From: Chaetoderma sp. LZ-2023a
Lineage: Eukaryota > Mollusca > Caudofoveata > Chaetodermatida > Chaetodermatidae
Direction of reading: 5' to 3'
Assembly: GCA_034401795.1 (NCBI GenBank)
Contig: CM067370.1
Coordinates: forward strand, 108,089,387 to 108,153,386
DNA: 64,000 nt
Notes under the pieces: model-generated
Databases searched by the model: none
Told to the model about the DNA's origin: nothing
What the model saw: only the letters and a program-made list of their open reading frames with translations
Shown: positions 27,801-42,800 of the stretch, one piece after another
Position numbering within the stretch: the stretch's first letter is position 1
Layout of the letters: each line of letters begins with the position of its first letter
Made by a program: the position numbers and the translations under genes

Positions 27801-30800
27801 TTCTGAGCTGTACTGTAAGGTGGTTATTTTATAATGTTTAAATGGGCATAGTCTAAATGTAGTTCAGATGTGTACCTTCAAGAAAGATTTCTGGGTTTCG
27901 AAGCATAGCTTTTTGTGCTGCAGGTAAAATATCTGTCTTAAAGTCATCATGAGTGACATGGCGCAATAGATTCTTACTGCTTTCCTGAAAAGGAAAATGC
28001 TCATTGTCATTCTGCTGTGCTAATCGTTTGCTGTCCAAAGTATCAAGGCACAATACAAGAGGCCAACGGGGCCTGTATCACTCGATTGGAGCAGATGCAT
28101 TTTAACCAAAAAGGCCATCTCGAAGGTTTTGGTAGTCCTATAAGACATTTTAAATTTCCAATGGCTTTAACTTGGGAGTTTTTGGCAGCAAAAAATACAA
28201 AATGTCCGCCAACCCATTTATCCAACGATTTCCAAAGTGGAAGATTTGAAATCATACCACAAAACATAAACAAAACAAAACATAAACAAAGTGGTGGCCA
28301 TAACATTTGGCCAATCAAGTTCCCTTGAATAAACTTGGGTTAAGCTCTTGCCCTAGATGATATTTCATGTTTTGAATCAATCTGCCAAGTGGTTTCAGAA
28401 AATTTTTAAAGACATTTCTAAAAATCGGTCAGAATCCAAGATGGCCATCGATCACCTTCCTTTGAACAAACTTAGATCCGTATGCGCTACAAATACTTCC
28501 TGCCAATTATGATTGAAGAGAACTAACTACGCACTGGGCACCAGTTTGTGTGTGGCTGGCGGGTAGGAAAGGGGTGACCATTATCCTACTAGATTGATAC
28601 AAATGGACTCGATGGCGTCGCGCTGCTGTATCCAGTGATATTGCTTTGTTTACTCCAGACTTCAGCGCTGTCTGACGTTAACAGTTGTATAATTCTGAAG
28701 TACATCACTTTTGTGGTCCAAAATGTCTGGATACTGGTTTTCGTATTACTCACTTTGCGGAGGTTCGCGATTGAGCATTGGTGCTCTTGAATACGGATCT
28801 TGAATGTTCTTAGTCTCTCAAGTATATTGTTTGTAGCAAATCTTGTCTGTTAGAAGGTAGACGATTTGTATGTTTGGCAATTGCCTATTATTTTGGCGGT
28901 GTAGGTGTCCCAGGTGGGAACCTTTTGAAAATCAGTTGCTTGCCCATGTTCGCAAATGGTGCGGATTTTGAGGGTGCACGTACTGGCTCTGGGGCCTACA
29001 GCACTTTGGTCCATAGCTTGTTCGGTTGTGAGCCTGTCTTAAGTGATAGCTCTAACCTCTCAACCTGGTACTCTAAGCGAGTTTCCTTACAGGCTGAGTT
29101 TTGCCATAGTCTGTATGCGGTTTAGTGATACTCTGGAATCTGTGACCCACAATATTTTTGGCCACTGTATAGTGAGTGGCCTGTGCACCATGTCTTGCTG
29201 GTGCACATTCAGACATTTGGTCTCAACTCAGAACAAGTGGCAGGCTACAAAGCCATAGAGATATAATTCCTAGACTTTGTAGTTATTAAGCAATTATGAT
29301 TGAAATCGGCCTAGTAGTTCTCGATAAGGCATTTAGAATTTCCCATTGCTTTAGTATGGGAGCTTTTGGCACAAAAAAAGATAATCCAAGATGGCCGCCA
29401 AAACGTTTATCCGACAGTTTCTAAAATGAGAAATTTGAAATCAAAATATCAAAAAGTCTATATGAAACCAAATTCGGCTTCAAAATCCATCACATAAAAA
29501 ATCCAACATAGTCGGCAAACAAAACATATTGAGTGGCACACAGCGGCCATGTTTTTGACGTATAAACTTCCCTTGAATGGCCCTCAGTCCCTAATCATAT
29601 CGCCCAGATTGTGTCCCGATCCGTCAGTTCTGGATAAATCGTTTTTGTGAAAACTAGGTCATACAAGACGGTCACCTAACTATTTGGCCAATCAAGTTCC
29701 CTTGAACAAACTTGGTTCACCTGTTGTCCTAGATGAGGTTGCATGAGTTTTGAATCGATCCCCAAGCGCATAAGCTTACTTGGCCTTTCAGGCCAGGTGA
29801 GCTAGCAATAGATAAGTCATTTAAGTTTAATTCATGGTCATATATGCAGACTAAAAGGAACCCATTCAAAGATCGCTTGTCTATTCAGATGTATGCTTCA
29901 CAAGCCGGCAACCCCCACCACAATGGTTCATCATCCACTGGCAACCGATTTTCCGAACCAGTGAATATTTGCCTCAGCCCTACCTACCTCCGATATTGTA
30001 CATACATTGATGGGGGCTTTCTACACAAAAATGCTCCTAATATTGCACCAACTAGCAAATAAGAATGAATGCACTAACATTCCTCCTAAAGTTATATTAG
30101 AGCGAACACCTACAGCATACATGACAGTGGCTTCACCAAGCAAGGCAATTCATAAACCCCGCTGGTTAAATTAAAATTAATGCAGATTTGAATGTTTCAG
30201 AGTGAATAGAGATCATATCATTTTACAAAGATTTAATGACAGGGTAGGAATTCACTCCAAGCTGGGTAAATTCGGCATTATTGATAAAAGTTCAGGAATT
30301 GGCTCATGCATGGGATCGTATGGAGAGGACACACGCAACAGCAATGGAGATGCACTGGTGGCATTCCTTAGTTCCACTGGCCTATTTGCCACAAATACAG
30401 CTTTCAAACACCCATGCCGCCACCGGACAACATGGACCGGACACATTGTTGATCGCAAAGCCCAAAAAGGTTCTAAGGCTACAAAAGCTGTCTTCAACCA
30501 AATAGATTTCATACTATGCAAGACAGCAGCAAAACCCCTACTTCGGGATGCTCATTCCTATGGAGGCACAGACCTCAATTCTGCCCATAAGCCAGTCATT
30601 ACATGCCTCCATATGAACCAGCTCTACCTAATGTATAAACGCCATACCAGGCAAGAGGGTAGAGTCACCTACAACTTACCCAAGCTCATCAGCGACACTG
30701 GCACTCAAATGTCATACAAAAAGGGCCTCGGGGAGCAGATAGCTAACAGCGACGTCATGCTCTGATCCAAACGAAGCCCTAACCAAAATACTGAAATATA

Positions 30801-33800
30801 TGGAATCATCAGCTACTAGCACCATAGGTGTTCTAAAAAACAACAGAACTAGGTATACTGACGACCCTCTCATAGTAAAACTGTCAGCAGAACAGAAAGC
30901 GTTATGTCTGCACATTTATCAAAGTGGCCAAAGTGAAGATCGCACTAAACTACGCCAGGAACGCAATAACATTCTGCGCCACGTTAGCGAATGCTTAAAA
31001 GATCTTGCTATCCAACAAGCAGACGCCCTAGCAGAGGAAATCACTGCCACGGATGACTGCCACAAAATGTTTCGGGCAGCCCGAGCCCTGAGAGCTGCTG
31101 ACTACACACCACCACTAACTGTACACAACTCTGAAGGACACTTTATCGGGACTGACCAGGGCAAAGCCGAGGCAATTTGAGAATGGTTCAAGGAACAGTT
31201 CACTGACCTTGCACCCATTCTCAGGAGACATCAGGCCATTACTACCACCAATTAATACAGCAGAGGTTGAGAAGGCACTTAAACCTTTGCAAATGGGATG
31301 TGCATAGATCTGGACCTGATGGCAGACATTATCTCAAACCCGATCACGCACATAATCCATTCAGCTTTTATGCACCACCTTCCCATCGACGCTGTAGGCC
31401 AAGGCATCCTTATCACGCTACCAAGCCCAAGAAGTCACCTGGCCCCACAGCCAATCTGCGGCCCATTGTGCCCCTTAACAGCATACGGAAAATTCTATTC
31501 AATGTTACTCTATGCCGCATCCGAGACACGATCGACGACTTCACCGGATCATGTCAAAGTGGCTTCAAACACATGCTTGTGTCGGTAGTCATGTCCAAAC
31601 ACTGGAATTTCCACAAAATGGGCATTGACATGTCACAAGCCGTCGACACAATTAAGTGCTCAAAGATCCTAGAAGTACTACGCCAGGCCAGTTGCAATGA
31701 AGATGAGCTACGAATAGTGAGAGACACCAAGCTGAGAGTACGAGTTAAGTCAGTGAAGTCTGTAGAGTTTAAGACATCAATCGGCTCCCCACAGGGAGAT
31801 GGTCTATCCCCTGTGCTCTTCACCTGTTACCTGGCTACTGCCTTGAAATCCATGTGGGAAAACTCCACAAGACCAAACCTCCCACCACCCCCACCCCCTT
31901 GTCAACACTGGGCATGCCGATAGAGATGGGATATGCCGACGATCTGGACTTTATAGATGAGGAAAAGAAACCCCTTGACGAACTTCTCCCAATAGCTGCA
32001 AACAAACAAAAAATTGAGTATCTTTTTATGAATGAATCCAAAACAGAGTTCACCCACATATACCTATCTACAAAGCATGAAACTAAAGAAAATGATGATC
32101 CACTCTGTGGTGGCGAACCATGGAGGAAAAGTAAAATCCTGGACTCACTGCTTTGCAGTACTGCTGACATTGCTGCATCATGGGGAACGCAGCTATGGAT
32201 TCGTAGATCAAAGATGACATTGGTAAAAAAAACTACGTTTATACAATGCAATCTGCGTATCCCTGATGATGTATAACTAACAGCTGGGGAGCTCCAACGG
32301 CAGCTCTAGACAAACTTGACGCCTGCCACCGCAAACACCTACGCACTATCACTGGACACCGATGGCCAGAGAGCATAATTTCCAACGATGCACTATACAA
32401 GATGTGTAATACGCCGCGCCGCCGCTGTCTGTAAAAGTCGCCCAGCAAAGATGGTTCATGTTTGGCCATGTGCTAAGGATGCCAGAAGACACACCAGCAG
32501 AGCCCCTTGGAATTCGCCCACCTCGGAGCCAGCAAATACAGAGCCAGCAGAGGATGTCATTGCATAAATCTGCTAAGCGTTCTACGAGGTGACCTAAAGA
32601 AGCAGAATTAGGTACACTCAAGTCAAGAATGGACCTGAGGAAGCTAAGGATTCTGGCTGAGGACAAGACACACTGGGCAAAAGCGAAGAAGGACTGATTG
32701 CAGCTGTAGGATATTTCTACTACCACAGCCGCAGAATACAGTAATCATACATACATACATAGGAATTCACCAGGGTAGGAATTCCTACCATAGGCTGATG
32801 CTCTCATGTATCCATACAGTCTTGTATTAAGATGATCTAATGATCCTACTTGTAAATAAGGTCATACATGACTCAACATTGTCTCGATCATATATAATCA
32901 TTTGAAACAGCCTAGCCTTCATAAATGTATAACCATAAATGTGGTTGAAATGCAAACATGAAGGTCGACTATGACTTTGCAATGAACTATGAGGCTTGAT
33001 ATCAAAACATAGAATACAAAAGGCTAATCATTACACTTTTGACCTAAAAGTAACTGTCTTATTCCCGCATTAGCAAGTCTCCAAGTTTGGGTGCAGTATG
33101 ATTAACACATGAAATATGAACTGCTAAGTTGAGGTAAAAGCAAAATGTTACTGTTGAAAGAACGTCATATTTTGTCATTATCACACTGACCTGACCTTCT
33201 GATGGCAAGGTGATTATGTCATGCCATCTCATTACAATTAAAGATGTGTCCCTGTATGATCCATCAAACGTAAGATATAAGCTGCTAAATTGAGCCACAC
33301 ACAAAATGTTAGTTTTGATAAAAACTAGGTTTTAGCAAGGACAGAGTGACCTTGACTGCTGACATTTTGACTCCAGGGTATCATGTGTGTCATTCCCACT
33401 GTTTAGGACAAAGGTCATTGTGTCATGCCCTCTCCTTATAAGGAAGTATGAGATATGAATTGCTAAGTTGAGCCAAACTCAAAATGTTAATGTCGAAAAA
33501 ACCCAGTGTTAGCAATGTTACAATAGCCATGACCTTTGACCTTTTGACACCAAAACCATTGTATGACTCCCACCATTTATAAGGAAGTATCTATCCACGG
33601 TTGGGTTCAGTATGCTTAATTAAAGATAAGATATAACCTGCTAAGTTGAGCTAAATGAAAAATGTTAAGGATAACTAACCCCATCTCTCGATTGCTATTC
33701 AGGTGATCTAATACGTTACTCATAAACCATGCAGATAATTTAACGCTTTTTATCATGCCGCTAAAGAAAGATATTAAGGCTTTAGTGCCTAAATGTTGCT

Positions 33801-36800
33801 ACATTTCTACACCCTATGATGGCTGTCATGATTTACTTTTCAACCAATCAGAAAAGAACTAACGTGCCTGCTTCGGTATATATACGCTCGGTCATAGAGG
33901 TGCCAGCTATAGTTTGGTAATTTCGTATAAAAGCAATCATACAAGTAAGCTGTTGAATATTTTGAAACTAATTTGACTGGAAATTGTTGCTGCTATAGGC
34001 AGCAACAACTTCCCATCAAATTAGTTTCAAAATATTCAACGGGATATGTATTACATAATAAAGAATGTAATGCATTGGCACTTGCATGACATTACACACT
34101 ATCCCTTGAGGAGACAAAATGGTGGCGGTCACTGTTCGACATTTAACCGATATTACAAAGCAGATAATTGTGATACAGATACAGGAATGTGACAGGATAT
34201 GAATGATATGGAAGCTATCAACAATAATCTATCGGTACAATACATCTGAGATGAGATTAGCATCCCTTTAACATTGAAAAAGCAGTTTTTACCAATGGCA
34301 CATTAACCGTAACCTTTGACCCAATGGTCATTATCTGATGCCCTCTCATTACAAAGAAGCATGTGTCCAGGTTTGGGTCCAGTATGATTAACTAAAGATG
34401 AGATATAAACTGCTAAGTTAAGCCAAATGGAAAATGTTCATGTTGCAAAAACAAGGTTTTTAACAAGCTTACAGCGACATTGACCTTTGACCCCAAGGTC
34501 ATTGTGTGATGCTGTGTCATTATAAGGAGGCATGTGTCCAAGTTTGGGTCCAGTATGATTACCCAAACATGCGATATAAACAGCAAAGTTGAGCCAAATG
34601 AAAAATTTTAATGTTGAAAAAAAACAAGGTTTTTACCAAGGTCACAGTGACCTTGACCTTTGACCCCGATCTCATTGTGTGATGCTGTGTCATTATATGT
34701 GTCCAAGTTTTGGTCCAATATGATTAACGAAACATGAGATAAAAGCACAAAAGTTGAGTTAAATGCAAATTGGACGACGATGCCGCCACCTCCGCTATAC
34801 AGGGTATCACAATACATGTAGCTTGTTTTACTTCGTAAAGTTGAGCTAAACATCTAAAACAAGAATTCCATGGTACTACATGTCTCAGCTGTCATCCTCA
34901 TTGTCAAGAAGATTTGTGTGTACCAAGGTTACAGTGACTCTGATCATTGACCTTGTGATATTTATGTCATTGTGCTACTTTTACTATAAGCAACCATGTT
35001 TTCAACCGGGTCAGACAAACCTGAATATATAGGCCGAAGCAATTTACTAAACGCAAAACTAAACATTGATGTCACCAGAAGTGATACTCAGACCATAAAA
35101 TTTGGGATGAATAAAATGATCATTCGCTTGGATATTGACAGAATCGAAATCGTCATGAACGGTCACCATAACACTTAAAAGCGGCTAACCCATATAAACA
35201 ATCTGGACAAATCTGGACAACATGTAATTAAACTATATTAACACTTACAGGCACTGACCAGATATGACATTTTTCTGATGCACAATAACTATGTTCTGTT
35301 GAATATTGTTAAAATAATTTCACTGGAAACTATTGCTGCATGCCCTAGGCAGCAATATCTTCCAGAAAAAATGATTTTCGAAATATCCAACTGCTTTCCT
35401 ATATCAGTATGATAAGCCAGAAATTTAGCTAAATATAGCAATTTCTATGGTGAACCTATAATTTACTCTATGATAAGTTACCTTGGCTTAAAATCTAATA
35501 ACCTATTTTTAGGATTACCCAAAGTTTCCCAAGTTTTAGGGTCTGATAACCTATGTTTCAATTCTGCAGACAGGACAAAAATTAATAAGTGGCACTGGTT
35601 TTCAAGCATTAATATTTAAATTCAACAAATATGTATATTAGAAACAGGAAATAAAAATAATACATGCTCATGATTTATAAATACATTTTTTTTTAAAAAC
35701 CAGATAGATGTAATAACTTACCAGCCATTGTTTCTTAGGTTTAGCTCGACTGCCAATTATAAGCTTAACATATAATTCCAAAAAGCTGGACTGTAAAAGG
35801 AAAATAATCATAAAATCAGTAAAACAGAAATGACTGGCAAAGAAATGCTCTCATAATTTACATACAAATATATCTTTAAATTCTGACAAAACAACATTAA
35901 ATTTTCAATGTCTGACTGTTGAGTTTTTGGAGATGCCATATTCCAGTGGTTATATCTATGGACCTGCTAAATATTTTGAAAAAAATTTGACTGAAAGTTG
36001 TTGGTCCACCAACTTTCAGTCAAATTGTTTTCAAAATATTCAGCAAGTCAAGAGTTTTTGCTCAATAAGTTATTGTCTAGTGGCCTGCAGCAGTGAGACA
36101 GTTAACTACGATTAAATAGCTGTGTTATTACGATCAGATGAGCACATAATGATAACGATAATACAACAGGGCATAATTTAGAATTTAATATTTGCATAGC
36201 ATGAATTGTTATGCAAATTATAAATTGTATAGTTGTCTGCAAAAAATGTATAGCAATTAACTCATTCACGGATAAATTCCCTGTATCTCAGTCTCAGAGC
36301 AAACAAACAGGAAAAGCTGTTGACTAATTTGAAATTAATTTGACCGGAAGCTATTGCTTAGGCAACAATGGCTTTGAGTCGGATTAACTTCAAAACATTC
36401 AACAGAATATGCTATACATTGTAAAGAATTTACTTTTTCAGGGATTTGTCGCTGAAAGGGTTAATGATAGAACTTATGAAAATCAATGCTAAATTGCAAT
36501 CGCATAAAAATTTTGCATAGCAGATACAGCTATGCATGATGCAGAGTGTAGCCTAAATATGTGTAACAAATTGAGACGCCATACCAGATAAATTATGCCC
36601 TGTATAATTATTTAGAAACAACATATATTATTAGAACAAGAGGCCAAAGAGGCCTGTGTTGTTCACCTGGGACATTGGCATATTAAGTAGAAAGACCATA
36701 GATCTTACATGTAGAGACCTATAAATTATTGTCAGATTTTTATAGTAGTTTTTTAAACAAGTTTGGGGACATTTTTGGAAGTCCAATACGGCCATAAAAC

Positions 36801-39800
36801 ATGGTAGACTTTGATTGGTTCACGGAGGCCATGTTTTTTATGCATCAATTTCCCTCGAACAAACTTTAATGGCCCTTAGTCAGTAATCATATCGCCCAAA
36901 TTTTGGCCCTATCCATTCAGCCATTCTGGAGGTCGTTTTTGCGAAAACTCATCCAAGATGGCCGCTAAGCTTTTTGGTGAATTAAGTTCCCTTGAAAAAA
37001 CTTGGTTCAGCTCTTGCCCTAGATTTAAATTGATCACACAAGTTGTTTCATAGTTTTTAAAGACGTTTCTAAAAATCTGTCAAAATCCAAGATAAGCCGA
37101 TCGGCTTCCTTTGAACAAACTTATTTCCCTATACACTCCGGATGTTTCCTGCAAAATATGATTGAAATCGGCTTAGTGGTTCTGGATAAGAAGACATTTT
37201 GAATTTCCCATTGGTTTAGTATGGGCATTTTTGGCGGGAAAACGATCCAAAAAAACCTACATAAAACTAAAACCAATTTCAGCTCCAAAATCCATCAAAT
37301 AAAAAATTCCAATATGGCCGACAAACACATTACATTTTTATTGGTGCATGGCGGCCATGTTTTCTGATGTTTGGACAAACTTTAATGGCCTTTAGTTCCT
37401 AATCATATTGCGCAAATTTCGTCCCGATCCGTTCAGCGGTTCTGGAGAAGTCATTTTCACGAAAACTAGGTCATCCAACATGGCCACCAACCTATTTGGC
37501 CCTTGAACAAATTTGATTCAGCTCTTGCCTTAGATGATATTTCATGAGTTTTCAATCGATCCTCCAAGTGGTTTTGGAGATTTTTAGACGTTTCTAAAAA
37601 TCGATCAAATCCAAGATGCCCACTGGCCAAATTTCCCATCGGCTCCATCTGAAAAACCTTAAAGCTCCAAGCCGAAAGGATGCTTCCTCCCAAATATAAT
37701 TGAAATCTGTCCAGTGGGTCTGGAGATGTTGTTTAAAGAATAAGTTGACAGACACACAGACGAATGGTCATCACGGCCTAAGTTCACTTGTCCATTCTGG
37801 CCAGGTGAGCTAACAATAGAAGGTACGATCTGTCACTCAAATATCCGACATCATAAACAAAATGTCTCACTTGTTAGGTGACATTGCAATCAAACGATTT
37901 GGGTCTGTCACAAAAGTAACAAGGGTCTGACAGTAAGCAGTCAAATTGTTTGTCTTTTGTGAATTTCCAATTTAATAAACACTTATTTTGAGACTAATTT
38001 AACTGTGAGCCATTGCCGCCATTTAGTTTTAAAATATTCAACATCGTGTCTGTATAGTTACCTTGAAAATGGGATTCTTGGAATTCGGGGTTAAAAGTAT
38101 TAACATTGATTTAGATGTGTGTACAATGATCGCGCAGCTTCGCTAGAAACGGGTGGCCCCTATCTTTAAATAGCTGCCTCGATATGACAGGCGGCTGACC
38201 ACATGCATCAACATAGAGACAACTGTAATTTCTGATTTCTAAATATAATTCTCTTTCATATGGCAGCGGGACTCAGCTTGTGTTTATTTTGGAAACAACA
38301 TCACTGTAAGCCATTGCTATCTAAGACAACAGCTTTCAGCAAAATTGTTTCCAAAATGTACAACAGCCTTTACTGTCTCTGTGACAATTCACTTTTTAAA
38401 CTGTTAATCCTTAAATTTGTTCACGGAAATTTCAATTTTTCTCAGGAAAAATCTATTTGCAGAGCAAGAAATATAACTTGCAAAAATTTATCACTAGGAT
38501 GATTGGCACAGTGATAGTGCAATTAATTTCAGTGGTAAAATTTAAGGCAAATCAATAAATTGATGTATGCTCCCCGGAGGCATACTCTGCAGAGAAACTG
38601 AATGGATAACCCCGAAGGCATATGCTTCAGGGAAAGGTTTGGAACTGTGGCTCAGACACAGAGAAATGAACTTGAAATTGTCAATGAGATATCACCATAT
38701 TAGGCCATCCTTAAAGTATTGTTGGTTTGGGGTAATGATGTTACATCCACAATTTGGGGAGTAGGAATGATTCGGTGGGCCATCATTCTTTTGGTCTGGT
38801 GGGATTTGCCCTAACGAACAATTTGTTAAGGATAGCTTAATAAAAGCAAAATCTAAGTTTCTCTAAATAAACACACTTAGACTTTGCTTGGCACCATATG
38901 AAAAATACATATAAAAACTATGTTCAAATGAACAGAGATATTTTCTGTTATAATCAATACCAAGTTTGGTGACCATATGTGAAAAAGTCTTGAAACCGGG
39001 GCCCGGAGAAACATTTTCTGTGATATTCAGTTGACCATGAAAAGTATGTCAGCATGACCTACTTTTCATACTGTGCTCACATTCTCCCTAAGATGCAGCC
39101 ACATACATGTACCAAGTTTGGTGACCATATGCGAGTCTTGAAACTATGGCCCGGACAAACATTTTCTGTGATATTCAGCATGACCTACATTTGACCTGCT
39201 TTTCATACTCCGCACACCTTCTCGCTAAGATGCATCCACATACCAAGTTTGGTGACCATATGTGCAAAAGTCTTGAAACTATGGTGCGGACAAACCTTTT
39301 CTGTGATATTCAGTCGAGCATGAAAGGTAGGTCAGCATGACCTACCTTTCTACTCTGCACACCTTCTCCCTAAGATGCATCCACATACCAAGTTTGGTGA
39401 CCATATGTGCAAAAGTCTTGAAACTATGCCCCGGACAAACATTTTATGTGATATTCAGTAGACCATGAAAAGTAGGTCAGCATGACCTACTTTTGACATA
39501 CTTTTCATACTCCGCACACCTTCTCCCTAAGATGCATCCACATACCAAGTTTGTATGTGAAACGGTCTTGAAACTACGCCCCAACTTATACATAGTGAAC
39601 GGACAGACGGACAAATGGACGGATGGACAAAGCGGTGACCACACGGTCAGGCGAAATTTTTTTTGGCGAGCATAAAAAAAGTTATCTCTTGCCCTACAAA
39701 TGAACTGTTTTTGAGATTACTGCAGAAGGCCAGCTGGAATGTTTAAGGGTTTTAACATCAGTTCAATATGGCTTAAGGGAAAACACAATGTTTGCCCTCA

Positions 39801-42800
39801 AATGACACATCCGTCAGTCTTGAGCAGGTTTGCCTATATTTACATTGTACCTTTGAAGCCTGAATTTGCTCGACGTTTTTACAAGTGGCGAGATATCGCA
39901 TGTACATTCCCACTAAGCACATATACTCTGCTTCAGCTTCACTGCCGCCAAGAGCTTCGGAATATTGAGGCACACTGCTTGGAAACTGTAACAGGAAAAT
40001 GGAAATCAAAATAAATTGTTTTATTTCAGTTATATTGTACATTTTATTATCATACATCTACATGTAGATTAGATATTTTTTATCAATTAGGTGATAATTA
40101 GTATTTTATACTTTAAAGGCGCATATTCACACCAAAATGGTTCAAAATAAAATTGTTAAGATTGTATACTTTTAGAGGCTTAAACTGTTAGCCTAGATGT
40201 AATGAAACGAAATAAGTTCCTTACATACAATGATTTCATTCCATATAAATTAATAATTTTTTAAGTTGTAAAATTTAATTAGAAACACACATCGCTAATT
40301 CAAATTCACAACTACAATTTTTAAATTGATATGGAATGAAATCATTATATGTTATGAATTATTTCGTTTCATCACACCTAAGCACACAATTTAAGCCTCT
40401 AAAAGTATACAACTTTAACAATTTTATTTTTAGGCATTCTGGTGTGAATATGCACCTTTAACTGTTAGAATTAACATGGCTTTATGGCAAGTTAGTCATT
40501 GATCTTATAGATTTATCAACTATATATTGCAATGGCAATAAAGAAGGCATCTGCATCGCTCACCTTAAACATTGGCTAGTGAGATGAGACTTTTGTATAT
40601 AAAGCTATTATATGCATTCCCATAAACTTTCAGAAAATCAACAATAGCAACTGGAACTAGAAAGGTTTACAGATGGAGAGATAAAGAATTTGACATGAAA
40701 ACAGAAATCTGTTTTAAAAACCCAAATTGTAACTGGAAAATAGGCAAAAGCCGACCAATTAGCTTTATTTTAACAACCTGATCCACGAATCTGATTCAAG
40801 AGTGTGAAGTCACATCTCACACCCATGCAAACATATATGTTGGCACTTTCACTGTCAACATCCATCAACACACAAAAGTTCAATTTTCCTTGGTCCGCCA
40901 AACTGCTGAAATCTGATTGGCTGATGGTGGCCATGTTTTTTAATATACTACCTTCCCTTGAACAAATCCGAGTTGCTCTTAGCCCCATATCACCTAAAAA
41001 TCGGCCAAAATTCAAAATGTCCGCTGGACAAATTGGCCGATTGGTTCCCTTTGAACAACAATATTTCCCAAATTTCAGCCTGTTAGGCGGTTCTGTAGAA
41101 GTCCTTTTCATGAAAACTAGGTCATCAAAGAACAAGAGGCCCCTGCGTCTTGGGCCTGTGTTGCTCACCTGGAGCATTATGCATTTTTGTCACAATTGTT
41201 GGTGGGTGCTTTAGAAGTCTTCTAAATGAGTTTGTGGACATTTTTTCAAGTCTAATATGGCCGCCAAACACGCTACATTTTGATTGGTCCACTGCACCGA
41301 TGTTTCTCACATAGCGCCTTCCCTTGAAAAAACTTGAATGGCACTCTGTGCCTAATCATATCTCCCAATTTTCGGCCCAATCCGCTCAGTGGTTCTGGAG
41401 TCATTTTGGCAAAAATTAGGTTATCCAAGATGGCCACCAACCCATTTGGCCAATCAAGTTCACTTGAAACAAACTTGGTGCACCTCTTGCCCTAGATGAT
41501 ATTTCATGCATTTTGAATTGAACCCCCAGCCGGTTTTGGAGAAGATTTTTAAAGACATTTTAATGCGGCCAGTTTTTTTGACGGATTAACTTCTCTTGAA
41601 CAAACTGTAATGGCCCTTAGTCCATAATCGTATATCACAAATTTTGTCCTGACTGCTTCAGCGGTTCTGGGGAAGGAGTCGTTTTTGCGAAAACGAGGTC
41701 ATCCAAGACGGCCGCTGAACCATTTAGTCAATCAGGTTCCCTTGAACGAACTTGGGTCAGCTACCATGGATCATATTTCATGAGGTCTGAATTGATCCCT
41801 CAAACGGTTTTCGAGAAGATTTTTAAAGACATTTCCAAAAATCAGCTGAAATCCAAGATGGCCACCGGCCAGATTGGCCGATCGGGTTCGTTTGAACAAC
41901 CTTGAATCTCTATGCCGTAAGGATGCTTCCTGCCAAATATAATTGAAATCGGCCCAGCAGTTCTCGAAAAGAAGACATTTTACATTTCCCATTGCTTTAG
42001 TATGGGAGCTTTTGGCAGGATAATGATCCCAGATGGCCGTCAAACCGTTTATCCGAGTTTTAGAAATTGCAAATATGAGATCAGAATAACCAAAAACTTA
42101 CATAAAACTAATTTCAGACTCAAAATCCATCAAATAAAAAAATCCAATATGGCCGCCAAACATGCTACATATTGATTGGCCCACAGCAGCCATGTTTTTT
42201 GACGGATAAACTTCTCTTGAACAAACTTTAATGGCCCTTAGTTCCTACTCATATAATACAAATTTCGGCCTGATCGCTTCAGTAGCTCTGGGGAAGAAGT
42301 TGTTTTTGCGTACACAAGGTCATCCAAGATGGCCGCTAAACCATTTGGTCAATTAAGTTCCCTTGAACAAACTTGGTTCAGCTCTTGTGCTAGATCATAT
42401 TTCGTCAGTTCTGAATCAATCCCTCAAACAGTTTCGGAGAAAATGGTTTTTAAAGCCATTTCTAAAAATCGGCCGAAATCCAAGATGGCCACCGACCAAA
42501 TTGGCCAATCGGCGCCGTTTGAAGACACTTGAATCTTTATGCCGTAAAGATGCTTCCTGCCAAATACAATTGAAATCAGCATATAAGTTCTCGCGACGAA
42601 GACATTTTAAATTTCCCATTGCTTTAATATATGAGGTTTTGGTGGGAAAATGATCCAAGATGGCCACCAAACCGGTTATCCGACAGTTTCGAAAATTGCA
42701 AATTTGAGATCAGAATACCCAAAAACATATAAAACCAATTTCGGCCTCAAAATCCATCAAATAAAAAAATCCCATATGGACGCCAAACATGCTATATTTT

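Noticed and set aside
40770-41214. Two antiparallel ~135-codon ORFs
   Set aside because: They overlap each other on opposite strands within T-derived sequence, with no domain and no splice context.
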